In this document: one piece after another, positions 7,299 through 14,041 of the stretch | Layout: each line of letters opens with the position of its first letter | Numbering within the stretch: the first letter of the stretch is position 1 | Origin: Synechococcus sp. MED650 | Lineage (GTDB): Bacteria; Cyanobacteriota; Cyanobacteriia; PCC-6307; Cyanobiaceae | Direction: 5' to 3' | Length of the DNA: 19,079 bases | Assembly (NCBI GenBank): GCA_002691345.1 | Contig: NZHI01000050.1 | Location: forward strand, 4,607 to 23,685 | Translations under genes and position numbers: made by a program | The notes under the pieces: generated by a model | What the model was told of the DNA's origin: nothing | What the model saw: only the letters and a program-made list of their open reading frames with translations | Database searches by the model: none

Positions 7299-8192
7299 GT
7301 GAATCACGAACTCCGCCAGGAACTTCAGGGCCCTGGTGGACCCTTAGGGGGAAGGGAGGTTGTGGATGTGGTGCCCATCAGCGGTGGTTGCATTCATCAG
7401 GCCTGGCGGGTTCAGCTCTGTGATGGGTCGAACGTGTTTGTCAAGAGTGGCCCTCCGGAGGCCATGGCGCTGTTTGAGGTGGAGGCGGATGCCCTCAACG
7501 CGCTGCATGGTTATGCGAATGCGGAGTTGCTGGTGGTGCCCCAGCCCTTGGCGGTGGCGAGCCTGAGTCACGATGCCGTGCTTGTGCTCCCCTGGATGGA
7601 GTTGAGAGGAGGGGATCAGGCTCGCCTTGGTCAAGGACTGGCCCTCTTGCACCAGTCATCCGCCGCAACAGGCCCGGGACGCTACGGCTGGACGCGCGAT
7701 GGATTTATCGGTGCCGGCCCCCAGCCAGGTGGTTGGCGTGATGCCTGGGGCGATGCATTTGTCGAGCTCCGTCTGCTGCCTCAGCTCAAGCTCTTGAACG
7801 GTCTTGGCCTCGAACAACCGGAGCTAACGCGTTTGCTCAGCGCTCTGGCACAACGCCTGAATCACCTCGATGTTGCTCCGTCCCTCGTTCACGGGGATTT
7901 GTGGGGGGGGAATGCGGCCACCCTCACGGACGGGCGGGGAAGTCTGTTTGACCCCGCCAGCTGGTGGGCTGATCGGGAGGTGGATCTGGCCATGACCCAT
8001 CTGTTTGGCGGTTTCAGCCAATCGTTTTATCGCGCCTACCAAAAGGTGCTTCCCAGTCGCCCCGGAGCCTCAGAGCGCATCGAGATCTACAACCTGTATC
8101 ACCTCCTAAACCACGCCAATTTGTTTGGCGGCGGGTATGTGAAGCAAAGCCTGGCCAGCCTTCAACAACTGGCCAGGCTGCTCATCAACTAA
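7299..8192 (+). CDS. Fructosamine kinase family protein
   Basis: Fructosamine-3-kinase-like enzymes phosphorylate sugar adducts on proteins or free amines so that they break down, repairing glycation damage. From the GTG at 7299 (AGG at 7291-7293 as a ribosome site) the protein has 297 residues. Visible are the Gly-rich loop SGGCIHQAW (28-36), FVKSG with ATP-binding Lys49, the hinge VLPWMEL, the catalytic loop LVHGDLWGGN (196-205, Asp200), and the metal-binding FDPASWWADREVDLAM (Asp218), which is diagnostic of this family. A GTG at 7266 would add 11 residues without family support. Cys31 in the P-loop matches the position reported as a redox switch in eukaryotic FN3K. The gene converges with the CAAD gene, stop codons abutting. 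Confidence 0.9.
   Translation: MNHELRQELQGPGGPLGGREVVDVVPISGGCIHQAWRVQLCDGSNVFVKSGPPEAMALFEVEADALNALHGYANAELLVVPQPLAVASLSHDAVLVLPWMELRGGDQARLGQGLALLHQSSAATGPGRYGWTRDGFIGAGPQPGGWRDAWGDAFVELRLLPQLKLLNGLGLEQPELTRLLSALAQRLNHLDVAPSLVHGDLWGGNAATLTDGRGSLFDPASWWADREVDLAMTHLFGGFSQSFYRAYQKVLPSRPGASERIEIYNLYHLLNHANLFGGGYVKQSLASLQQLARLLIN
8148..8179. terminator. Perfect 11-bp hairpin at the fructosamine kinase/CAAD junction
   Basis: AGCCTGGCCAG (8148-8158) and CTGGCCAGGCT (8169-8179) are perfect inverse complements around a 10-base loop. The hairpin lies in the last codons of the fructosamine kinase gene, 13 bases before the two abutting stop codons, and would form in transcripts from either side. No T-tract follows on either strand, so it is a candidate bidirectional termination or 3'-end stabilising structure rather than a textbook terminator. 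Confidence 0.5.
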
Positions 8193-8585
8193 TCAGCCCA
8201 GGTATTCCTGGCGCAGGGACTGAACCCGTTGAACGAGGGCGTTGCGCTTTTCACTGGTGGTGAGGTTCTTCCAACTCCACTGGCCGACCACAACAACGCC
8301 GAGAAGCTCCAGCAGGCCAGGAACCACAGGAAGCAGATTGATCGTGTCGAGGATGCCCTTGATCAGGATCTGAGCGACGATCACAGCAGCGAAGATGCCG
8401 ACGATCTTGCCGATGCGACCCATCTGGTTCCAGTCGACCTGGTCGAGGGTTTCGTTCACCTTGCCCAACACTTCGCTGTAGCGCTCGGTGAACGAGGTGG
8501 TGTCTTCGGTGCTGGTGGCAGACGCTTCCACCGCAGGGGTCGCGTCGGTCGCGGGGTCCTTAACTTCAGTGGTGGCGTCACTCAT
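8193..8585 (-). CDS. CAAD-domain (CURT1-like) thylakoid membrane protein
   Basis: From the ATG at 8585 this is a 130-residue protein. It has an acidic, Ala/Thr-rich disordered N-terminus (1-30), an amphipathic helix (about 31-55), two adjacent hydrophobic helices (about 60-82 IGKIVGIFAAVIVAQ and 86-106 LPVVPGLLELLGVVVVGQW), and a charged C-terminal helix. This matches the CAAD domain first seen appended to cyanobacterial aminoacyl-tRNA synthetases and in CURT1 proteins that bend thylakoid membranes. A role in thylakoid architecture is likely but inferred from the family. A longer frame to 8651 adds 22 residues with no family match. It is divergent from the JAMM protease gene with 73 bases between starts. 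Confidence 0.8.
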   Translation of the reverse strand: MSDATTEVKDPATDATPAVEASATSTEDTTSFTERYSEVLGKVNETLDQVDWNQMGRIGKIVGIFAAVIVAQILIKGILDTINLLPVVPGLLELLGVVVVGQWSWKNLTTSEKRNALVQRVQSLRQEYLG

Positions 8586-8658
8586 GGGACCGACGGAATC
8601 CTTCACATTTCCAGCAGAGCGTATCGGTGTAGAGGGCTTCTCGCCATCCATTCTGCGG

Positions 8659-9099
8659 ATGAATCACCGTTGTCACACCCTTCTGCGCCAGACGCTGATG
8701 GCTGTGCACCCTGAAGAGGGCTGTGCTCTGCTGATCGGATCTGGTCTTCAGGGGGATGTTCTCAACCTGACAACTGTCTGGCCCTGCTGCAATGTTTGGG
8801 GCTGCGGCAACCGCCACAAGCGTTTTTTGCTGGATCCCCGAGAACAATTGGCGGCGCAGCAATGGGCCCGTCGACACGATCAATGTGTTCTGGGCGTTGC
8901 TCATTCCCATCCAGCTGCCGCCGCTGAACCCTCCGTTCATGACCGACGCTGGGCTGAACCGGAGCGGGTCATGCTGATTGTTGCCGCCGCTGGCGGCATC
9001 GGGGCTTGGTGGGTGCAGAGGGATCGCACACTCACGGACATCACGATTCAGGTCTGGGACACTCGAAAACATGGAGAACGCGCAGGCGCTGAGTGCTGA
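8659..9099 (+). CDS. JAMM/Mov34 (MPN+) metalloprotease
   Basis: From the ATG at 8659 this is a 146-residue single-domain protein. It carries a complete JAMM zinc site: Glu20 in PEEGCALLIG, and His82-x-His84-x7-Ser92-x2-Asp95 (HSHPAAAAEPSVHD). Bacterial JAMM proteins of this size (Mec+-type) cleave after the C-terminal Gly-Gly of ubiquitin-like sulfur carriers, releasing a new cysteine or recycling the carrier. The last 29 bases overlap the E1-like moeB gene, pointing to translational coupling and a joint role in sulfur-carrier chemistry. No small carrier gene (ThiS/MoaD/CysO type) is present in the window. A longer frame upstream (to 8488) runs over the antisense CAAD gene and is not supported. 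Confidence 0.88.
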   Translation: MNHRCHTLLRQTLMAVHPEEGCALLIGSGLQGDVLNLTTVWPCCNVWGCGNRHKRFLLDPREQLAAQQWARRHDQCVLGVAHSHPAAAAEPSVHDRRWAEPERVMLIVAAAGGIGAWWVQRDRTLTDITIQVWDTRKHGERAGAEC

Positions 9100-10207
9100 T
9101 GAGCGTGGCCGCTATGCCCGCCATCTGATCCTTCCGGAGATCGGTGTGGAGGGGCAGAGCCGCCTCAAAGCGGCCTCCGTCCTTTGCGTCGGAGCGGGTG
9201 GGCTTGGCTCTCCGCTTCTGCTCTACCTGGCTGCAGCAGGGGTCGGGCGGATCGGAATCGTCGACGCGGATGTCGTGGAGAATTCCAACCTGCAACGTCA
9301 AGTGATCCATGGCTCAGCCTGGATCGGTCGATCCAAAGCACAGTCGGCAGCTGCCCGCATTGCAGATCTCAATCCTCACTGTGCGGTGGAGGTTCATGAG
9401 CAGATGCTGTCGATTGACAATGCCCTGGAGCTGATCGGTCCGTATGACCTGGTGTGTGATGGCACGGACAATTTCCCCAGCAGGTACCTGATCAACGACG
9501 CCTGCGTCCTGCTGGGTAAGCCGCTGGTTTACGGATCTGTGCAACGGTTTGACGGTCAGGTGACCGTGTTCAACCGCACAACAGCCAGCCCGAATTACCG
9601 GGATCTGTTGCCAGAACCCCCTCCCCCAGGTGCTGTTCCGTCCTGCAGTGAGGCGGGTGTGATGGGAGTGATGCCCGGTCTGATTGGTGTGATGCAGGCC
9701 ACCGAAGCGATCAAGCTGATTACAGGGGTTGGTTCATGCCTCGATGGCCGGCTCTTGGTGGTGGATGCTTTGACGATGCGGTTTCGGGAACTGACGTTGA
9801 AGGTGGATCCATCCCGAGCACCAATCAGCAACCTGATTGACTACCGCGAGTTCTGCCGGCCGGAGCCTTCTCGCATGGACAGCATCAACGTCACTGAACT
9901 AAAAGCCTTGCTGGATTCGGCAGCGGACCAGGTCGCCCTGATCGATGTCCGCAATCCGGCGGAGGCTGAGGTGGCAACGATCCCCGGAAGCCAGTTGATC
10001 CCTTTGGCAACCATCGAGAGCGGCGAGGCCTTGGATCGGATTCGAACGTTGGCGAATGGTCGTCGTCTTTTGGTGCATTGCAAGTTGGGTGGCCGCTCAG
10101 CCCGTGCGGTGGAACTGCTCGCCCAACAAGGGATGGCTGCAACCAATGTCGAGGGGGGGATCGATGCCTGGTCGCAGCATGTGGACCCTGCTGTGCCTCG
10201 CTACTGA
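9071..10207 (+). CDS. moeB: MoeB/ThiF-like E1 adenylyltransferase with C-terminal rhodanese domain
   Basis: The 378-residue fusion resembles eukaryotic Uba4/MOCS3. The E1-like domain (about 1-265) has RYARHLILPEIG (14-25), the ATP loop GAGGLGSP (41-48), Arg-Gln after NLQ (74-77), the Mg-binding Asp130 in CDGTDNF, and Cys192 in PSCSEAGVMGV. The rhodanese domain (about 272-370) has the persulfide-forming Cys337 in HCKLGGRS. Such enzymes adenylate the C-terminus of MoaD or ThiS and pass sulfur to it, for molybdopterin, thiamine or tRNA thiolation. The ATG at 9071 lies inside the JAMM gene (29-base overlap). The Cys-x2-Cys zinc site of E. coli MoeB is not evident. It converges with the cobA-like gene, leaving eight bases between stops. 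Confidence 0.92.
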   Translation: MENAQALSADERGRYARHLILPEIGVEGQSRLKAASVLCVGAGGLGSPLLLYLAAAGVGRIGIVDADVVENSNLQRQVIHGSAWIGRSKAQSAAARIADLNPHCAVEVHEQMLSIDNALELIGPYDLVCDGTDNFPSRYLINDACVLLGKPLVYGSVQRFDGQVTVFNRTTASPNYRDLLPEPPPPGAVPSCSEAGVMGVMPGLIGVMQATEAIKLITGVGSCLDGRLLVVDALTMRFRELTLKVDPSRAPISNLIDYREFCRPEPSRMDSINVTELKALLDSAADQVALIDVRNPAEAEVATIPGSQLIPLATIESGEALDRIRTLANGRRLLVHCKLGGRSARAVELLAQQGMAATNVEGGIDAWSQHVDPAVPRY

Positions 10208-10222
10208 TCAGCGGGTCAGTAG
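10201..10222. terminator. Hairpin spanning both stop codons of moeB and the cobA-like gene
   Basis: CTACTGA (10201-10207) pairs perfectly with TCAGTAG (10216-10222). A T-G wobble and a C-G pair extend the stem to nine, leaving loop AGCG. The moeB TGA is the base of the left arm and the opposite stop lies in the right arm. GTGGAC (10181-10186) and GTCCAC (10222-10227) could form an alternative outer pairing. No T-tract is present. Confidence 0.4.
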
Positions 10223-11364
10223 TCCACACCTCGCTTGAGATCCACGCCCTGCTCGGCGTAATGCTTGTGGCACACCATCTCGGAGTGAATGCTGGCCAGA
10301 TCGAAGTAGGCGGGTTGGTTTTTGCAGCGCCCGGTGATGATCACCTCGGTTTCCGCTGGTTTGCGCAGCAGCGTCTGCACGATCGGTTCCACGGGCAAGA
10401 GTTCGAGGTCGACCGTCGGATTCAGTTCATCGAGGATCACCGTTTTGTAGAGCCCGCTTGAGATGGCGGCCCTGGCGATCTCCCAGGCACGCTCCGCCTC
10501 GACGTAATCGATCGGTTCCTGCTGGCCGCGCCAGACGATCGCATCACGGCCGGAGCGGAGGTGATCCACCAGATGGGGATAGCTCTCACGCAGGGCAGCA
10601 ATGGCTGCATCTTCGGTGTAGCCGGTTCCGCCCTTGAGCCATTGAAGAATCAAAACGCGATGGCTTTTGTCCTGACTGATGCCGCGCCCGATGGCTTGGA
10701 GCGCTTTACCCAACGCGCTGGTGGATTTGCCTTTTCCCTCGCCGGTGTAGATCTCAATGCCGCTGCTCATATTGAGAGGGATCACCCGCTCCTCCTCAAG
10801 CCCCGGGCGACGGTGTGCCCGCATCTCCGAGTGCAGGTCTGCAGTTCGCACCAAAGCTGCAGGAGCAGCACGGCCGGTGACGATGATTTCCATGCCCTGT
10901 GGACGGCTGCCCAGGGTTCTCACCACGTCGTCGAGATCAAGGAGGCCAAGATCGAGCACTGGATTGAGCTCGTCGAGCACCACAACGGAGTAAAGAGCGC
11001 TGGCAATGGCGCCCTTGGCGATCACCCACCCCCGTTGGGCTTCGTCGCGGTCGAAGCGGGTGGCTTCATCGGCCGTGAAGTGGTCTGCCCGCCCGGTGCG
11101 GAGGTGGTCGATCAGATGCGGGAAGCCCTGCTGAAGGGCTTCGATCGCAGCATCCTCGTCATAAGCCCGTCCAGGACCCTTGAGAAACCGCAGCAGCAGA
11201 ACTCGCGTCTGCCGCTGTTCACAAATGCCCAGCCCGATTGTGCGGAGCACGACTCCCAGGGCGGCCTGGCTCTTGCCTTTGCCTTCTCCGTCGTAGACAT
11301 GCAGCTGGCCGTGGCTGCGCTCACGGCTGTCGGCTGCGGTAACAATGCCGATGCTACGAGGCAT
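10216..11364 (-). CDS. Tandem-duplicated CobA/BtuR-type corrinoid adenosyltransferase
   Basis: CobA/BtuR enzymes transfer adenosyl from ATP to cob(I)alamin precursors and are normally about 200 residues. This 382-residue protein contains two copies in tandem. Repeat 1 (about 20-195) has P-loop GEGKGKS at 26-32, VVVLDELNP at 127-135 and IIVTGR at 160-165. Repeat 2 (about 203-382) has GEGKGKS at 208-214, VILDELNP at 309-316, IIITGR-type VIITGR at 341-346, and the family C-terminus (KH then GVDY). Both ATP sites look intact. Both repeats also share the PHLxDHLRxGR segment. Known enzymes work as dimers, so the duplication may be a covalent dimer. Cyanobacterial pseudocobalamin synthesis is the likely pathway, though one half could have another role. 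It diverges from larE. Confidence 0.8.
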   Translation of the reverse strand: MPRSIGIVTAADSRERSHGQLHVYDGEGKGKSQAALGVVLRTIGLGICEQRQTRVLLLRFLKGPGRAYDEDAAIEALQQGFPHLIDHLRTGRADHFTADEATRFDRDEAQRGWVIAKGAIASALYSVVVLDELNPVLDLGLLDLDDVVRTLGSRPQGMEIIVTGRAAPAALVRTADLHSEMRAHRRPGLEEERVIPLNMSSGIEIYTGEGKGKSTSALGKALQAIGRGISQDKSHRVLILQWLKGGTGYTEDAAIAALRESYPHLVDHLRSGRDAIVWRGQQEPIDYVEAERAWEIARAAISSGLYKTVILDELNPTVDLELLPVEPIVQTLLRKPAETEVIITGRCKNQPAYFDLASIHSEMVCHKHYAEQGVDLKRGVDY

Positions 11365-11417
11365 GGGTGCGGCTCTTACCGTTGGAGCCTACCTAGATCG
11401 AACGGGTTGACCCACTG

Positions 11418-12245
11418 ATGTTCCGGTTGCAAGAGCCCTTGCCAACGCGTGAGGAGCAGTTGCTCCAGGATCTCCGCCAGTGGCTGAATGCGCAGTCGAG
11501 TCTTTGTGTGGCCTACTCCGGCGGTGTTGACAGCACCCTCGTAGCGGCGATCGCTTTTGAAGCCAAAGGTGATGCTGCTCTTGCTGTGACAGGGGTTTCC
11601 CCTGCTCTGGCTCCCCACCTGCTCCAGGAAGCGAGGGATCAAGCATCGTGGATCGGCATTGCCCATCGGGAGTGCGCGACTGCTGAGTTGCAAGATCCCG
11701 ACTACAGCCGCAACCCTGAGGATCGTTGCTTCGCCTGTAAGCGGGAGCTCCATCGCCATTTGCAGCCCATCGCCGAAGAGGCAGGAGATGCGTTGGTGAT
11801 TGATGGGGTCAATCTGGATGACCTCGGTGATCACCGCCCTGGCATTGAGGCCGCTCGTCAGGCCGGAGTTCGTTCGCCTCTGGCGGAGCTCTCCATCGAT
11901 AAAACAGCGATCCGTTTGTTGTCCAAGGCTTTGGGCTTCCCCTGGTGGGACAAGCCTGCTCAGCCTTGCTTGGCCTCACGTTTCCCCTACGGCGAAACCA
12001 TCAGTGCCGATCGGCTGCGGCGTGTTGGGCAGGCTGAAGCTTGGTTGCTTTCCCGAGGGTTTTCGCGGGTCAGGGTTCGCAGTCAGGGGCTGGCGGCTCG
12101 GATCGAAGTGCCTGAAGACCGGCTTCAGGACGTTCTGGACCTTTCCAGGGGCGATGCTCTCGTTCAGGCCTTCCTTTCGCTTGGGTTCACATCCGTGAAT
12201 TTGGATCTGGAAGGCTTGGTCAGCGGCAAGCTGAATCGACGCTGA
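11418..12245 (+). CDS. larE: LarE-type ATP-dependent sulfur transferase (PP-loop)
   Basis: LarE activates the pyridinium cofactor precursor of lactate racemase and inserts sulfur, in lactobacilli by sacrificing its own cysteine. This 275-residue protein has the N-type ATP pyrophosphatase loop YSGGVDST (33-40), the NPEDRCFACK motif (99-108, with a Cys-x2-Cys), VNLDD (131-135), and the CLASRFPYG segment (184-192), where Cys184 corresponds to the sulfur-donating cysteine. No larA, larB or larC is present in the window, so it may serve a different cofactor. It is divergent from the cobA-like gene (53 bases) and convergent with speD (18 bases). Family call is confident; the pathway is open. Confidence 0.87.
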   Translation: MFRLQEPLPTREEQLLQDLRQWLNAQSSLCVAYSGGVDSTLVAAIAFEAKGDAALAVTGVSPALAPHLLQEARDQASWIGIAHRECATAELQDPDYSRNPEDRCFACKRELHRHLQPIAEEAGDALVIDGVNLDDLGDHRPGIEAARQAGVRSPLAELSIDKTAIRLLSKALGFPWWDKPAQPCLASRFPYGETISADRLRRVGQAEAWLLSRGFSRVRVRSQGLAARIEVPEDRLQDVLDLSRGDALVQAFLSLGFTSVNLDLEGLVSGKLNRR

Positions 12246-12263
12246 CCAGGTTGAGTCGCAGGG

Positions 12264-12728
12264 CTACTGAACCTTCGCTTCGGCTTCGAATGGTTCCCGG
12301 ACATGGGTCGCTACCGCGGCCGGGGTTTCACGCAGGAAGCTCTTCAAAGCATGCCGCTTCGCTTGAAGCTCGCTGCGGAGAATGGCACAGGCCAGTTCCG
12401 GCATTGTGTGGTCACCGCAGGTGAACACATCGATGGCTGCATAGCCAGACTCGGGCCAGGTGTGAATCGAGATGTGGGATTCCGCCAACAGGGCCAGGCC
12501 AGTCACGCCCTGAGGCTCGAATTGATGGGTGATCAGATTCAGCAGCGTCGCACCAGCGCCCTTGGCGGCTGAGGTGATCGTTGTGCGGATGAAAGCTTCG
12601 TCGTTGAGCCGACTGGGTTCACAGTCGTAGAGCTCGAGGATGCAGTGTTTGCCAACCATGTCGGTGGCTTGAATCTCAGCGCTGCCCCATCCCGGATTGG
12701 GATGCAGGTCAGAGAAGGTCTGCTCCAT
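12264..12728 (-). CDS. speD: S-adenosylmethionine decarboxylase proenzyme
   Basis: SpeD makes decarboxylated S-adenosylmethionine, the aminopropyl donor for spermidine. This 154-residue protein is the short bacterial class 1b proenzyme. It should cleave itself between Glu83 and Ser84 in [12 protein letters not shown], turning Ser84 into the pyruvoyl group. His89 and Cys104 (FTCGD) match the processing and catalytic residues. About 20 N-terminal residues (to [11 protein letters not shown]) exceed the shortest homologs. It lies 28 bases downstream of recF on the minus strand; the gap contains a run of seven T on the coding strand and no clear Shine-Dalgarno sequence. Co-transcription with recF is likely but not shown. 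Confidence 0.95.
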   Translation of the reverse strand: MEQTFSDLHPNPGWGSAEIQATDMVGKHCILELYDCEPSRLNDEAFIRTTITSAAKGAGATLLNLITHQFEPQGVTGLALLAESHISIHTWPESGYAAIDVFTCGDHTMPELACAILRSELQAKRHALKSFLRETPAAVATHVREPFEAEAKVQ

Positions 12729-12756
12729 CAGGCGTAGAAAAAAACAGTGAACCAGA

Positions 12757-13872
12757 CTATCTGATGTTCAGGTCTGGTCTCAGCTCTCTCTCGCCGAGAA
12801 CCTGGGCCTGCTTCTTCCACCCGCCTGCGAAGCCATCCAGATGCGTGGCGCTGACAAGGCATTGGTGGGAATCTCCAACCGCTTCCAGCAGGAGTTGCTG
12901 TCGGGTTGGGTCGAGCTCCGCCAGAACGTCATCCAGCAGGAGCAGCGGTGGTTCGCCGCAGAGTTGGGTCACCAGCTCCAGTTCTGCGAGCTTCAAGCCC
13001 AGAACCAACGAGCGCTGCTGACCCGCTGAGCCAAAACGGCGGGCTGGATTACCCCCCAGCAGCAGGTTGATCTCATCGCGATGGGGGCCGATCCGGCAGC
13101 TGCCAAGCCGTTCTTCCTCAGGCCGCTGCTCGCGCAGCTGCTCCTCAATGGAGAGCCGCCAGCGTTCTTCCTCTTCTGGCTCCTCCAGCCTGCTACCGGG
13201 CCGGTACACCAGTTCAAGTCGTTCCGTTCCGCCACTGAGGTGGGTCTGCCACCGCTGGGCGATCGGCTCAAGTCGCTTGAGAACCCGACGCCGCCTGCGA
13301 TGAATCCGGGTGCTCACCAGTGCCATCTGGACGTCAAAGGCATCCAGCAGGGCATTGCGTTCCGTGCTGGCTCGATGCCGCTGGCGCCAGAGCTGGGTGC
13401 GCTGTCGCAGCAGCCTGCTCAGGCGAGTGATCAGGTCTGCATAGACCGGTTCCAGCTGCAGGACCACCCGATCCAGCCACTGACGCCTGAGTGCAGGTTC
13501 GCCGCGCACCAGCTCCAGATCCAAGGCACTGAAGCCGATGCAACGCAGCGGCCCAATCAGATCCAGTTGCCGTTCAAGCCGCTTTCCGTTCCGGCGGGCC
13601 TGGCGACCACCGTTCCTGCGAAGTTCAAGTTCGAGGCGGTCACCGTCTCCAACCTCGGCGCGGATGAGGGCTTCAGGTGCCTCCCAGTGAATCAAATCTC
13701 GGTCCTGGCTGCAGCGGTGGGATCGAAGGCTGCCAAGCAGTTCGACCGCTTCGAGCAGATTGGACTTTCCGATGCCGTTCGGCCCGATCACCAGGAGCTT
13801 CGGCTCCGTCAGCTCCAGCTGAAGAAGCGTGTGGTTGCGGAACCCCTGCAGCTGGAGCCTGTGAAGCCGGAT
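12757..13872 (-). CDS. recF: RecF recombination mediator, probable AUC start
   Basis: RecF is an SMC-like ATPase that helps load RecA at single-strand gaps. Counting from an ATC codon at 13872 the protein has 371 residues, normal for RecF: N-terminal strand [13 protein letters not shown], Walker [10 protein letters not shown] (30-38), GPHRDE (262-267), ABC signature GSAGQQR (281-287), and Walker [13 protein letters not shown] (310-321). The first standard start in frame is a GTG at 13791, directly before the Walker A motif; using it would delete the conserved first strand and the FRN motif. Between that GTG and the in-frame TAG at 13894-13896 there is no ATG, GTG or TTG. The ATC sits exactly where the family's initiator Met belongs. 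CTG codons nearby are less likely alternatives. Confidence 0.88.
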   Translation of the reverse strand: MRLHRLQLQGFRNHTLLQLELTEPKLLVIGPNGIGKSNLLEAVELLGSLRSHRCSQDRDLIHWEAPEALIRAEVGDGDRLELELRRNGGRQARRNGKRLERQLDLIGPLRCIGFSALDLELVRGEPALRRQWLDRVVLQLEPVYADLITRLSRLLRQRTQLWRQRHRASTERNALLDAFDVQMALVSTRIHRRRRRVLKRLEPIAQRWQTHLSGGTERLELVYRPGSRLEEPEEEERWRLSIEEQLREQRPEEERLGSCRIGPHRDEINLLLGGNPARRFGSAGQQRSLVLGLKLAELELVTQLCGEPPLLLLDDVLAELDPTRQQLLLEAVGDSHQCLVSATHLDGFAGGWKKQAQVLGERELRPDLNIR

Positions 13873-13952
13873 GGGTGCTGGGACGACCTTTGGCTAAGGT
13901 ACTTGTATCGGGGCGTCAGCCGCTCGATTCTGCTGCGGCTTATGCCGTTGGT

Positions 13953-14026
13953 GGGCATGTAGCTCAGTTGGATAGAGCATCAGATTCCGGTTCTGAGGGT
14001 CGGGGGTTCGAGTCCCTCCATGCTCG
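13953..14026 (+). tRNA. tRNA-Arg (anticodon CCG)
   Basis: A 74-base cloverleaf folds by eye. Acceptor GGGCATG pairs with CATGCTC, with discriminator G. The D arm is AGCTCAGTTGGATAGAGC. The anticodon stem TCAGA/TCTGA holds loop TTCCGGT, giving CCG (reads CGG, arginine). The T arm contains GGTTCGAGTCC. CCA is not encoded. TTTTT (14027-14031) follows directly and may end transcription. It is divergent from recF (80-base gap) and converges with the GNAT-like gene. Confidence 0.95.
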
Positions 14027-14041
14027 TTTTTGATCAGATCT

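Noticed and set aside
8659..10207. JAMM plus E1-like pair as an antiphage ubiquitin-like system (Bil or CBASS Cap2/Cap3 type)
   Set aside because: No E2-like enzyme, ubiquitin-like protein, nucleotidyltransferase or effector is present, and the C-terminal rhodanese domain points to sulfur transfer in core metabolism.
13081..13962. Long open frame (293 codons) antisense to recF, running into tRNA-Arg
   Set aside because: It lies opposite a clearly conserved RecF and overlaps a tRNA gene; no recognisable domain.
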